This document shows positions 51,534 to 59,476 of a stretch of 64,000 bases of DNA, in pieces (position 1 is the first letter of the stretch; the number at the start of each line of letters is the position of its first letter). The translations under genes and the position numbers were made by a program. Location: the NCBI GenBank assembly GCA_030019335.1, contig JASEET010000004.1:1-64000 (forward strand), read 5' to 3'. This DNA is from Candidatus Bathyarchaeia archaeon. GTDB taxonomy: Archaea > Thermoproteota > Bathyarchaeia > Bathyarchaeales > Bathycorpusculaceae. Below the pieces are notes generated by a model. The model made no database searches. It was given only the letters and a program-made list of their open reading frames with translations, and was not told where the DNA came from.

Positions 51534-51995
51534 TCATTTAGAGAAAGCGGAGTACAGTATGATGTCGGCATCTAAAAATTCTCCTCTTAGATAAGCTTCT
51601 GGAACAAAGCCTAAGTCTATGCAAACTTTGCTCATGGCAACATTCCAAGGTCGTGTAAAAAGCTTTACTTTCTTTCTGCCAATAACTTTTACATGTTCAA
51701 TGGCGTTCTTAACTAACTTCTTGCCGATGCCTTTCCCCCCGAAATTCTTCATTACAGCTATCAAATGAATCTGTGCAGGCGTTTCTATATTCCCCTCAGT
51801 CAGGATAAGAAAACCTACAACTTCTCTCTCAGCTTCTGCAACATAAACTTTCACGTGTGGCTTTTTTGAGAAATCGATAAATCTCTCAGATGTAAATGAT
51901 TGCATTCCTCTGTCTATCTCATCACGGAACGCCTCATTGGAAATTTGAGCAAGTGACTTTGCGTCAGCCATGGAAAAACTCCTTATCTTAGTCAT
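51534..51995 (-). CDS. GNAT-family N-acetyltransferase
   Basis: About 153 aa from MTKIRSFSMADAKSLAQ (upstream Mets possible; the GGGGG site suits this start best). Acetyl-CoA loop AVMKNFGGKGIGKKLVKNAI (Q/RxxGxG/A), strand FLILTEGNIETPAQIHLIAV and C-terminal ARPW-like FTRPWNVAMSKVCIDLGF. Substrate unknown. Confidence 0.88.
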   Translation of the reverse strand: MTKIRSFSMADAKSLAQISNEAFRDEIDRGMQSFTSERFIDFSKKPHVKVYVAEAEREVVGFLILTEGNIETPAQIHLIAVMKNFGGKGIGKKLVKNAIEHVKVIGRKKVKLFTRPWNVAMSKVCIDLGFVPEAYLRGEFLDADIILYSAFSK

Positions 51996-52072
51996 TTTCA
52001 TAGCCCCCTTCGAAATGAACTTCTGATCCACCAAATTTAAGCACTACTCAACATCTTTGGGCGCGCCTTTTT

Positions 52073-52921
52073 CTATTTTGTTGCGTGAAGAATGTAACGT
52101 GAGGGGAAAATGCCCCCCTCTTTATTAAAAATTTTCCTCACATTCTCAATTCCTTCTAACAATGCGTTTTTCAAGTTTGAATCATCTATTCGCGCAGCCA
52201 TTTCTGTTGCCGTTTGGACGAAGTGTTTGATTCTCTTTTGCGATATCTGCTCTCCCTTGAAGATAGCCCACTTACATTCTTGAAATCCTACAAGTTTCAT
52301 CATGAATTCCAAATCCCCTGGTTCAACTTCATTGGAATGTTGCCTCCCAATCAAATGAGAAATTGCCTTTATGAGTTGCCATCTCATTACAGCAACCTTT
52401 TCCTCTTCGTGCACGGCCTTCGGAAGCGGGCATTCGTCACTTAGAATGCTTTGGCCGCCCTTCTTTAAGATTCTGTAAAATTCTGCGATAGCTCTTGTTA
52501 AGCGACCTGGTGACGAATTGATGTCAGAGATTGTGCGAGTGGATATTATGATGTCCACGGACTCGGTCTGTATAGGCATGTGAGACAGGTCTGCTTTGAC
52601 AAAAGTTATTAAGTCCAGCAAGCTCTTTTCCAACAGGCGTTTTCGAGCCAGTTTAAACGATTGCGGATCAATGTCAACGCTTATTATGCTGCTCTTTAGT
52701 TTCTGAAGGTAGATTCGTCTTGCGATTCCTGATGTCGTGATGCCGAATCCTGTCCCTGCATCCAATATCACTTTACGATCCAAATCAACACTCTGCCAAA
52801 AATACTCTTCAAAGGAAAGCAGCGCGTCATCACGGACCAATTTGATCACCTGATGTTTTACTGCACACGCACGAAAAAAATTGTGCATAGTTGTTAGAAA
52901 AATTGCTCGAATTTCGTTCAA
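52073..52921 (-). CDS. Class I SAM-dependent methyltransferase
   Basis: 282 aa, perhaps from a later Met. Motif I ILDAGTGFGITTSGIARR, acidic loop SVDIDPQSFKLARK, LVKADLSHMPIQ-type segment FVKADLSHMPIQTESVDIII and post motif YRILKKGGQSILSDECPLP. Target unknown. Its 5' end overlaps the 3' part of a broken small zinc protein. Confidence 0.87.
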   Translation of the reverse strand: MNEIRAIFLTTMHNFFRACAVKHQVIKLVRDDALLSFEEYFWQSVDLDRKVILDAGTGFGITTSGIARRIYLQKLKSSIISVDIDPQSFKLARKRLLEKSLLDLITFVKADLSHMPIQTESVDIIISTRTISDINSSPGRLTRAIAEFYRILKKGGQSILSDECPLPKAVHEEEKVAVMRWQLIKAISHLIGRQHSNEVEPGDLEFMMKLVGFQECKWAIFKGEQISQKRIKHFVQTATEMAARIDDSNLKNALLEGIENVRKIFNKEGGIFPSRYILHATK

Positions 52922-53144
52922 AAAATGTTAACATAACATGAGTAAGCCAGTTTATGAAGCAAGCAATGCGCGCGCGTTTTCCCAGGGCCACCAAATTTAT
53001 GTGGGCGCTCTTTCTCATAGTCCTTCTACATGCACAGCACTCCACGTTTTGCCGGACCCACTCATCGATGTCCAGGTCCACTTTAACTATTCCTTCTTTA
53101 GCAGCTGCCAACACTTACACCTCATCCTCTTTCGGTTGTTTCAT
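52830..53144 (-). pseudogene. Small Cys protein (SAHINLVALG family) with early stop and lost C-terminus
   Basis: ATG 53144 has a strong GAGGAGAAATA site. MKQPKEDEV is followed by TAA, then in the same frame VLAAAKEGIVKVDLDIDEWV, ECCACRRTMRKSAHINLVAL and GKRAR. Related archaeal small proteins continue with further conserved residues that are replaced here by unrelated sequence shared with the methyltransferase start. A gcgcgcgcg tract lies at the breakpoint (52969-52977). Confidence 0.5.
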
Positions 53145-53145
53145 A

Positions 53146-53382
53146 TTATTTCTCCTCTAAAATGCGTATGATCTCTTGGAGTGTGAGCGCTCTTTTATCA
53201 CTTTCTTTGAGAAGTCTAATCATTCTTCTGTGACAGGTCCGGCAAAATGGCTTCAATCCTGGTATCTCCACTAGGAAATCATGAACTCCACATCTGGGAC
53301 ATTTTCCGAAAGTTATTTTAAAGCTCATCGCTACTCTTTCTCCATTCTCGCTCTCGAGAAACCCTTGGCCTTGCTTGGCCAA
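53146..53382 (-). CDS. Small zinc-ribbon protein
   Basis: 78 aa. ITFGKCPRCGVHDFLVEIPG, then PFCRTCHRRMIRLLKE gives two CxxC knuckles, followed by a helix TLQEIIRILEEK. It sits just upstream of the broken small Cys gene in the same orientation. The family of tiny Zn-ribbons in archaeal accessory regions is poorly characterised. Confidence 0.65.
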   Translation of the reverse strand: MAKQGQGFLESENGERVAMSFKITFGKCPRCGVHDFLVEIPGLKPFCRTCHRRMIRLLKESDKRALTLQEIIRILEEK

Positions 53383-53447
53383 TTGTGCCGCTTGTCCACC
53401 TTAATCTGGCACGGTCCTCAAGAGTTTCGAGGGAAAATAAAAAAGGG

Positions 53448-53922
53448 GAGTTTGCGGGGGATATCTCCAGTCTACTACCTTTCGCTTGCAGAGATACAGT
53501 TGATGTTTTCCGCAGCTCAATTCACAGCCTCTTTTGCAAGTATTTTGGGCGGCTTTTTTGTGACAAAAACGGGTGGAAAAAAGGGCTTAGCAACTTGTTT
53601 CCTCTGTTCTGGTTTAAGCATTGCAACTTGGGCTTTTTCTTCATCCTTCATTATTGCAGTCATGTTAATGGCGCTGTTTTCGATTTTCTTCTATGGCATC
53701 TATGAGGTAGCTTATGGAACGCTGATTTCAAGCCTAACAACTCCCAAAAATCGGGCTACAACCTTTGGCGTCACCGCTATCATGATAGGATTGTTCACAG
53801 CAGCTGGTTCCACTACGAGCGCACACCTCTGGGAACTGTACACACCCATCATCCCATTTTTGTTAGTCGCAGTCTTAGCGTTTCCATCGGTCTTGATCCT
53901 CCTGAGAGTCAAAAATCATTAG
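53448..53922 (+). pseudogene. C-terminal fragment of an MFS transporter
   Basis: Only the last ~150 residues, with five hydrophobic segments, are present: EIQLMFSAAQFTASFASILG, the MFS-like loop TKTGGKKGLATCFLCSGLS, then PKNRATTFGVTAIMIGLFTA and LLVAVLAFPSVLILLRV. The first half of the transporter is missing; upstream codons are antisense to the zinc-ribbon gene. The 195 bases after it (to 54117) hold nothing recognisable. Confidence 0.65.
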
Positions 53923-54117
53923 AGCCTTTTCATAAACCACATCTAAAACCAAAAGCTCCATAACCCAATTGGCAACATTAAACAAAAAAGGACTCTCCCC
54001 ATCTTTCTGGTTTTGCCAAAGCCCCAAAACATAAACAATTCATGAACCGAAAATCTCTATCGTGGATAAGCAAACTTTACACGCCATCACCCATTTATAC
54101 AGAAACCGGAGCCAGCA

Positions 54118-54270
54118 ATGAAGTGCCTCGACTGCCGCTTCATAGACTACTTCACGTCTGAAGGCAAGTACTGGTGCCACCAAAACAAACGCTACATAAA
54201 CCCAGAAGACAGCATATGCGAAGAATACAAGCCGAAAATAAAAGGTCCATTAGACAAATACATCTGGTGA
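54118..54270 (+). CDS. Small Cys protein A, intact copy
   Basis: 50 aa: MKCLDCRFIDYFTSEGKYWC, then HQNKRYINPEDSICEEYKPK, ending PLDKYIW. Cys at 3, 6, 20 and 34 suggest one zinc site. Copies at 36.0 kb (remnant) and 48.8 kb (one-base deletion) share the sequence. Its last 21 bases overlap the 3' end of the methyltransferase on the other strand. Not assignable to a named family. Confidence 0.75.
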   Translation: MKCLDCRFIDYFTSEGKYWCHQNKRYINPEDSICEEYKPKIKGPLDKYIW

Positions 54271-55101
54271 TGGTAGGCGTTCTAATGTGTGGAAGAGGTT
54301 ATCGTGTAAGCTTCGTTTCGCTTTCTCGTTATCCAGTTTTTTGGCTACGCAAAGAATCTTTCTTTTCCAAGGCTCTGCATCCATAAGTTCAACGCCGACA
54401 TTTAAAAGCTGATCTTTGATATTTTGAAATCCGAGCACTTTTTTTGGCTTTAAGCCACATTTCATAAGTATTCTGACTATTTGGGCCTTAGTGAAGGGAG
54501 CATGGGTCTCTTTCATTTCTATTTCGCTGTTTAAGGATTTGAATTTAGTGGCGAACTCTTGTAGATCCCCTTTGGAAATCTTGATTAGGCCATCTTCAAG
54601 GTCAAACCACTGCACTTTGTGATGGCTGAACCTCCTTACGAACTCGTTGAATTTTACCCTCGCAGAACTATCCATCCAAACCGTTATCATCTTCTTTCCC
54701 GGGTTCAAATGGTCTATTAGAATGACCCTTCCACCGCGCTCTAAAACTCTACTTACCTCATCCAGCGTGATTTTGACTCCTTCAAGACCTTTTAGAGATT
54801 CCACTTCATGAAGCATAAGAGAGATAAAAACTACTTCAAAGCTTCCATCCTTAAAAGGAAGAACAACGGAATCTGAATGCACTAATTCTGCTGAGGGACA
54901 TCTAACATGAGCTTCCACAAGTTTTTCTCCGCTCAAGTCCATGCCACACGCCTCACAAACATTTGCTTCCTCCATCAACCTTTGGAGAACACGTCCAGAG
55001 CCACATCCTAAATCAAGAAGCCTACGACATCCTACGATATTCCTTCTTATAACATTCCACAAAAAATCCCACCAAGGATACGGAGAAGTTTCCGCACACA
55101 T
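54250..55101 (-). CDS. Class I SAM-dependent methyltransferase between small proteins A and B (third locus)
   Basis: 283 aa. Motif I LLDLGCGSGRVLQRL, CGMDLSGEKLVEAH, FEVVFISLMLHEVESLKG and VLERGGRVILIDHLNPGKK. The C-terminal ~110 residues are specific. It differs in sequence and in orientation from the methyltransferase of the 48.9-kb locus, yet lies between the same two small genes. Substrate unknown. Confidence 0.87.
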   Translation of the reverse strand: MCAETSPYPWWDFLWNVIRRNIVGCRRLLDLGCGSGRVLQRLMEEANVCEACGMDLSGEKLVEAHVRCPSAELVHSDSVVLPFKDGSFEVVFISLMLHEVESLKGLEGVKITLDEVSRVLERGGRVILIDHLNPGKKMITVWMDSSARVKFNEFVRRFSHHKVQWFDLEDGLIKISKGDLQEFATKFKSLNSEIEMKETHAPFTKAQIVRILMKCGLKPKKVLGFQNIKDQLLNVGVELMDAEPWKRKILCVAKKLDNEKAKRSLHDNLFHTLERLPSPDVFV

Positions 55102-55175
55102 TATACATCACACTGAAAGCATTTCCTCTAAGCCTCATTTTTGACTTTTATATTTTATAATATTAAGCTAATGAC

Positions 55176-55286
55176 CTAATATTTCCGCCAGATGTTATAT
55201 GGACATTGGTTCCAGCAGTAGCCGCCACCCTTAAAAACACAGTTCCTACACTCAAGCCTATCGAAAACCCTAGGCTTCTTCGCCAA
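55176..55286 (-). CDS. Small Cys protein B, copy 3
   Basis: 36 aa from TTG 55286: MAKKPRVFDRLECRNCVFKG then GGYCWNQCPYNIWRKY. Nearly identical to copy 2. The flanking repeat extends about 70 bases upstream and ends at the integrase fragment. Confidence 0.7.
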   Translation of the reverse strand: MAKKPRVFDRLECRNCVFKGGGYCWNQCPYNIWRKY

Positions 55287-55354
55287 TCCAAACCACTAAC
55301 AAAAGATACGCCACCCAAACCAATAACCTTTGCTTCCAAAATCCTTTTTTACAC
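55180..55354 (-). repeat. Long direct repeat carrying protein B, copy 3
   Basis: Counterpart of 49680-49853. The right end abuts HYHTLRHW of the integrase fragment within a few bases. Confidence 0.8.
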
Positions 55355-55618
55355 TACCACACCCTAAGGCACTGGGTGGGCACGATGGAATACCATAAAA
55401 CCAAAGATCCTTGGCACGTCAAGCGTGTGCTTGGACATAAATCACTACAAAGCACGGAAATTTACATAAACATTGAACAAGCCTTGTTTGAGGAAGCGCT
55501 AGAAGAGTTTCACGTTAAAGTTGCAGAAAAGCCTGAAGAAATAAAGGCACTGCTGGAAGTTGGGTTCGAATACATCTGGGAAGAAGGTGATCTAATGTTC
55601 TTTAGGAAACGCAAATAA
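55352..55618 (+). pseudogene. C-terminal fragment of a tyrosine recombinase
   Basis: It opens HYHTLRHWVGTMEYHKTKD (HxxR), then HVKRVLGHKSLQSTEIYINI with the second His and the catalytic Tyr, and ends GFEYIWEEGDLMFFRKRK. The first Arg domain is missing. The ending matches the intact integrase at 20-21 kb. Either an element remnant or the half-gene made by integration within an integrase. Confidence 0.8.
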
Positions 55619-55643
55619 AGGGTGGATTTTCTGTGAAAAACAG

Positions 55644-55856
55644 TTATTTTTTGCTAAACCACCATTTCAAGTATTCTTTTCTCTGCTGTTTCCGCTCTTC
55701 TTCGCTAGATTCAAATGTAGGTCTTAATTTTTGTCTCATTTCCATCAGTTCTTGCCGTGTCAGAGACAGCCCGCAGCTTTTGCACACGTAATGTTTGGTT
55801 GCTGGAAGGTATTTCATTTCACCACCACATTCTGGACAGTATAGCATTTTAATCAC
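55644..55856 (-). CDS. Small zinc-ribbon protein
   Basis: 70 aa. MLYCPECGGEMKYLPATKHY, then VCKSCGLSLTRQELMEMRQ, with a Trp-rich basic end (RKEYLKWWFSKK). Two CxxC knuckles. Probably a nucleic-acid-binding protein. It belongs to the right-hand core region. Confidence 0.7.
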   Translation of the reverse strand: MIKMLYCPECGGEMKYLPATKHYVCKSCGLSLTRQELMEMRQKLRPTFESSEEERKQQRKEYLKWWFSKK

Positions 55857-55924
55857 TTATTCTATCTCTAGAAGTGAACATGCCTTGAGAAATAGCTTTC
55901 GCTCATCTGCTGGCTAATAGATAT

Positions 55925-57022
55925 TTACGTTATGAAGTTTGCTAAATTCGCTTCTCCAGCCAGTTGAATAGCCCTTTCCATTTCATCCCTAGTCAGTCTC
56001 CTGCGCAGTTCCGGAATCTCGTACGCTCGCCACTCTGGTCTGTACTGAAACATGATATTGACTCTTGTTTCTGTGCCCAAGTTTTCAGCTATCCAGTTTA
56101 TGATAGGTTTCGTGCAACATTCTAAATGGTTTGGCAGAACCAGTATGCGTATTATTATTTCGCCGTATTTTTTTGCTTCTAAGTGATTTCGTGTACATGC
56201 TTCCCAATAGTTTGGTGCATCAGAAATTCTCTCAGAGCATTCACTTGGTCCATATTTGAAGTCTAATAGGTAGACGTCTGCGAATCCAGCTAGGAGCTGG
56301 GCTGTTTCTGGGCTATAGTAACTGTTAGAATTCCAAACAACCGGAATGTTTGTGTTGACATGTTTGAATGTTTCAAGCCACTGCTCCAGCCATGGCGTCG
56401 GTTCTCCGCCCACAAGATTTGCATTTCTGCAACCATTCAATCGCAAGTGTTCAATCTCTTTGGCTAATCCTTCGGATCTGTAAACTTTTCCTTTCTCTAT
56501 CCATTGGGAAATTGTCCAGTTTTGGCAATGCTTGCAACACATGGAGCATCCTATGGTGAAAATTGTTCCGGAGGGCACGAGTTCGGGTTCCTCTCCCATG
56601 TGTTCAAAGATGCTTGAAACAGTTATTTCCGTGCCGCATCTGCAATAGCCTAATTCACCTTCAACTCTGTTGACGCTGCATCTTCGAGTGCAAAAGTGGC
56701 AGTTTGTGAGGATTCTGTTCGCAATCGCAATCTTCAAATCTAAATAAGACTTTTCTGGAGTTGGCATTTCCTGAAGCCTTTTCTCTCTAGTATCTATTTC
56801 CTTCTCAATTCTGTAAAATTCCTGTGTGAGTCTTGTGTGTTCCCGCCAAAGCTCCTCTATGGAGTCTTTTTCACTAAATTCTGCTGGAAGCTTTTTGGCT
56901 ATCACGAATTTTGCTGCTTTTTCATCTTGCATGACAGCAAAGTATCTGGCTAAGCTTCTCCTTGCCATCTTATCGTTTAGTACCGTTGCCGCGTCCGGGC
57001 GGAGGATCCTCCACATTTTCAC
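55925..57022 (-). CDS. Radical SAM protein, PflX-like
   Basis: 365 aa. The N-terminal part has CHFCTRRCSVNRVEGELGYC, a Cys-rich segment typical of pyruvate-formate-lyase-activase-like proteins. Radical SAM motif CSMCCKHC followed by QNW, then LVGGEPTPWLEQWLETF. It lies next to amrS, an enzyme of related type, 26 bases downstream of its stop. The modified substrate is unknown. Confidence 0.85.
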   Translation of the reverse strand: MKMWRILRPDAATVLNDKMARRSLARYFAVMQDEKAAKFVIAKKLPAEFSEKDSIEELWREHTRLTQEFYRIEKEIDTREKRLQEMPTPEKSYLDLKIAIANRILTNCHFCTRRCSVNRVEGELGYCRCGTEITVSSIFEHMGEEPELVPSGTIFTIGCSMCCKHCQNWTISQWIEKGKVYRSEGLAKEIEHLRLNGCRNANLVGGEPTPWLEQWLETFKHVNTNIPVVWNSNSYYSPETAQLLAGFADVYLLDFKYGPSECSERISDAPNYWEACTRNHLEAKKYGEIIIRILVLPNHLECCTKPIINWIAENLGTETRVNIMFQYRPEWRAYEIPELRRRLTRDEMERAIQLAGEANLANFIT

Positions 57023-57048
57023 TCAATTTTAATCTAGTCAAGGAATTA

Positions 57049-58098
57049 TTAAAACAAGGCGTATGGAAAGGAGTATCCGCTTGCATGCAGTTCACCTTTT
57101 ATGGGGATTTCCTGTCCGCATGCCGGGCAACGCATGTCCTTCGTCAAATTCCATTTCGTGATTTCAAAGCTGAAACGTTTAATCAATAATTCATTGCAGT
57201 TTGGGCAGTAAGTGTTTTCGTGAGGATGCCCCGGCAAATTTCCAATATAAACATAGTTCAATCCCGCCTCTTTCACAGCAGCATACGCCTTCTCCAAAGT
57301 TTCAATAGGTGTAGACGGAATGGTTGTCAATTGATAGTCGGGATGGAAACGCAACAAGTGAAAAGGCGTGTCTTTGCCAAGCGCCTCTCTTATCCACGCT
57401 GCAAGCTCACTTAACCTCTCAATTGAATCCCCCATCTTGGGAACAACCAGATTCGTGATTTCTATGTGAATGTCATTTCTTTTCATTTCCTTTAAAGATT
57501 CATAGATTGGCTCAACTGATGGAACTGCCGAAAATTCTCTGTAAAAGTCTGGGTCTCCCCCGCCTTTGAAGTCCACCGTTGCCGCATCCAAATAGGGCGC
57601 TATTGTTTTTACCGCTTCTGGTGTCATGTAGCCGTTTGTTACGAAGGTGTTGAAGAATCCTACTTGATGGGCGAGCTTGGCTGTATCGTAGGCATATTCG
57701 AAGAATATGGTTGGCTCTGTGTACGTGTAGCTTATTCCTTGGCAGCCATTATCCCTTGTGGCTTTGACAACTTCTTCTTGTGGGAAATGTCTCCCCGCTA
57801 TCTTCTTTTCTTGGCTTATCATCCAGTTGTCGCAGAATTTGCAGCGGAAGTTGCAGCCAACTGTGGCAATAGACATAACCAATGCTCCTGGATTGAAATG
57901 CGAAAGCGGCTTCTTCCCTATGGGGTCTATACATGCGGATATCGCCTTCCCGTAAACAAGCGAGTGAAGTGTTCCACCATCATTCTTCCTAACCAAACAG
58001 AAGCCTGTTCCTCCGTCACTTATGAGGCATCTCCTACCACATAGGTTACATCTAACCTTCTTATCTTCCAATTTTTCATAAAGCATGGCTTCATGCAA
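57049..58098 (-). CDS. amrS: AmmeMemoRadiSam-system radical SAM enzyme AmrS
   Basis: 349 aa. TTG start with GGAGG 8 bases upstream. N-terminal CNLCGRRCLISDGGTGFC, radical SAM CNFRCKFCDNW, GISYTYTEPTIFFEYAYD and VDFKGGGDPDFY, as in AmrS. It has an unusual C-terminal extension with CPNCNELLIKRF and CPACGQEIPIKG, a zinc ribbon. The partner proteins (AMMECR1, Memo) are not in this window. The ArsR gene is immediately upstream. Confidence 0.92.
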   Translation of the reverse strand: MHEAMLYEKLEDKKVRCNLCGRRCLISDGGTGFCLVRKNDGGTLHSLVYGKAISACIDPIGKKPLSHFNPGALVMSIATVGCNFRCKFCDNWMISQEKKIAGRHFPQEEVVKATRDNGCQGISYTYTEPTIFFEYAYDTAKLAHQVGFFNTFVTNGYMTPEAVKTIAPYLDAATVDFKGGGDPDFYREFSAVPSVEPIYESLKEMKRNDIHIEITNLVVPKMGDSIERLSELAAWIREALGKDTPFHLLRFHPDYQLTTIPSTPIETLEKAYAAVKEAGLNYVYIGNLPGHPHENTYCPNCNELLIKRFSFEITKWNLTKDMRCPACGQEIPIKGELHASGYSFPYALF

Positions 58099-58100
58099 GT

Positions 58101-58400
58101 TTATTCCTCCTTTATATGAAAACCGTTATTGTTGAAATCAATGATTAACATCTTTCGTGTTGCTCTAAACCCCTTTTTATGCCCATTCGTCGTTATCAAC
58201 CCGGCTTCGCGGAGCTTTTTTAGATGGAAAGATACAGTGGTCGCTGAGACATGCTTCGGCAAAACTTTTTCTATTTCAGTGATTGTTTGGGCTTTTGGAT
58301 AGACTTGTATCAACTGTTTGAAAATTTGGGTTCTTGTTGGGTCGCTTAGGGCTTCGCATATTTTGTGTCCGTTAAAACTTTTCTTTAACATGGATTTCAC
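58101..58400 (-). CDS. ArsR-type winged-helix regulator
   Basis: 99 aa. ICEALSDPTRTQIFKQLIQV, then PKHVSATTVSFHLKKLREAG and a wing with TRKMLIIDF. Co-directional with amrS with a 2-base gap, so it is likely autoregulated with it. Homodimeric DNA-binding protein; no obvious metal-binding Cys. Confidence 0.85.
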   Translation of the reverse strand: MKSMLKKSFNGHKICEALSDPTRTQIFKQLIQVYPKAQTITEIEKVLPKHVSATTVSFHLKKLREAGLITTNGHKKGFRATRKMLIIDFNNNGFHIKEE

Positions 58401-58452
58401 TATTTTAATATTATAATAGAAGAACTTTATTTAAGTTTCTACTCCTTCCTTT

Positions 58453-59049
58453 CTAATGTTCTCTTACTTCAAAAACGAATGGTGGCGTGAAAGTTTTTAT
58501 GTCCAGTTCTATGCCGAGTAAGCCTTCTAAAAAGCCAGCCAAAATTTCAGGTTCGCTGATGAATGGCGCTTTTATGAGGATGTACTTGTCTCTTAGGTAA
58601 AAGTCTCCGAATCCCTGCACCCTTAGGCGTTTGAAAACTTCTTGCCATTTTTCACGATTTGCAGTTTGGATGCCGAGGGTTGCCTCCATGGAAATCTTTG
58701 CTGCTTCACCCATTTTTCTTCCAATTTCGCGCCATTTTTCCTCCGAAATATACTGGATGAGGATGTTGATTAATTCTACGTTTACGAATGCTACGCGGCT
58801 AATGCCGCAATAATATTCACCAGGGAAACGCCAATCATAAATCATCATACTCCTGTAAACGTCAAGCATTTTAGAAATAAGGGGTTTTATGCCCGGCTCC
58901 TTCCCTTCCCGAATTAGAGAATCAATGAACTCTCTTTCCTCTTTTTCCAGAATTATTGTTGTTCTTTCAGCTGATTTCTTGTTTTTCTTCAACATTTCTT
59001 CGATTTTCTTTTCGTCCTCGCCTTGCATAGTTGTTATATCTTTCAGCAT
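58453..59049 (-). CDS. Archaeal protein with RHH-like N-terminus, unknown function
   Basis: 198 aa, perhaps from MQGEDEKKIEE. A short region RTTIILEKEEREFIDSLIRE resembles a ribbon-helix-helix strand and helix. A long C-terminal domain follows (WRFPGEYYCGISRVAFVNVE, EEKWREIGRKMGEAAKISME, LEGLLGIELDIKTFTPPFVF). Could be a ligand-sensing regulator. No named family recognised. Confidence 0.65.
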   Translation of the reverse strand: MLKDITTMQGEDEKKIEEMLKKNKKSAERTTIILEKEEREFIDSLIREGKEPGIKPLISKMLDVYRSMMIYDWRFPGEYYCGISRVAFVNVELINILIQYISEEKWREIGRKMGEAAKISMEATLGIQTANREKWQEVFKRLRVQGFGDFYLRDKYILIKAPFISEPEILAGFLEGLLGIELDIKTFTPPFVFEVREH

Positions 59050-59184
59050 ATCTTATATGCTTTGTTGAGCAGTGGTTCGCAACCGAATAATTTTTAACAA
59101 CACATAGGCTTTTTAGAACTGCTGTTGAAGAACTTGTTCAGTCTGAAAAAGATAACGCGTCTTGCGTATTAAAAGCATAAACCG

Positions 59185-59427
59185 CTAATAAATAATCTTA
59201 TTTTTAATCAAGTACAATGTAAGCACTAAACCAGTTATGAAAAGAATAGTTCCAAAACCCATTGAAATAGTATAGTTAATTTTCAGAATGTGTAGGAATA
59301 CATAAACCACGTAAGTGGGTCCAGCGAATATCAAGAAAGCTGCAAGCACCACCAAAAATGTTTTCCAGAATTTTGAACGCAAATCCAACCTAACTGATGT
59401 TTTGCTTTTTTCTTTTTCCTTAGCCAT
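59185..59427 (-). CDS. Small two-helix membrane protein
   Basis: 80 aa. A basic N-terminus (KEKEKSKTSVRLDLRSKFWK) precedes two transmembrane helices, TFLVVLAAFLIFAGPTYVVY and MGFGTILFITGLVLTLYLI. No motif. Function unknown. Confidence 0.7.
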   Translation of the reverse strand: MAKEKEKSKTSVRLDLRSKFWKTFLVVLAAFLIFAGPTYVVYVFLHILKINYTISMGFGTILFITGLVLTLYLIKNKIIY

Positions 59428-59476
59428 TCATCCATACTCCGTTAACTTTGATAACGTTTAAAGTTGATGTTTTCTC

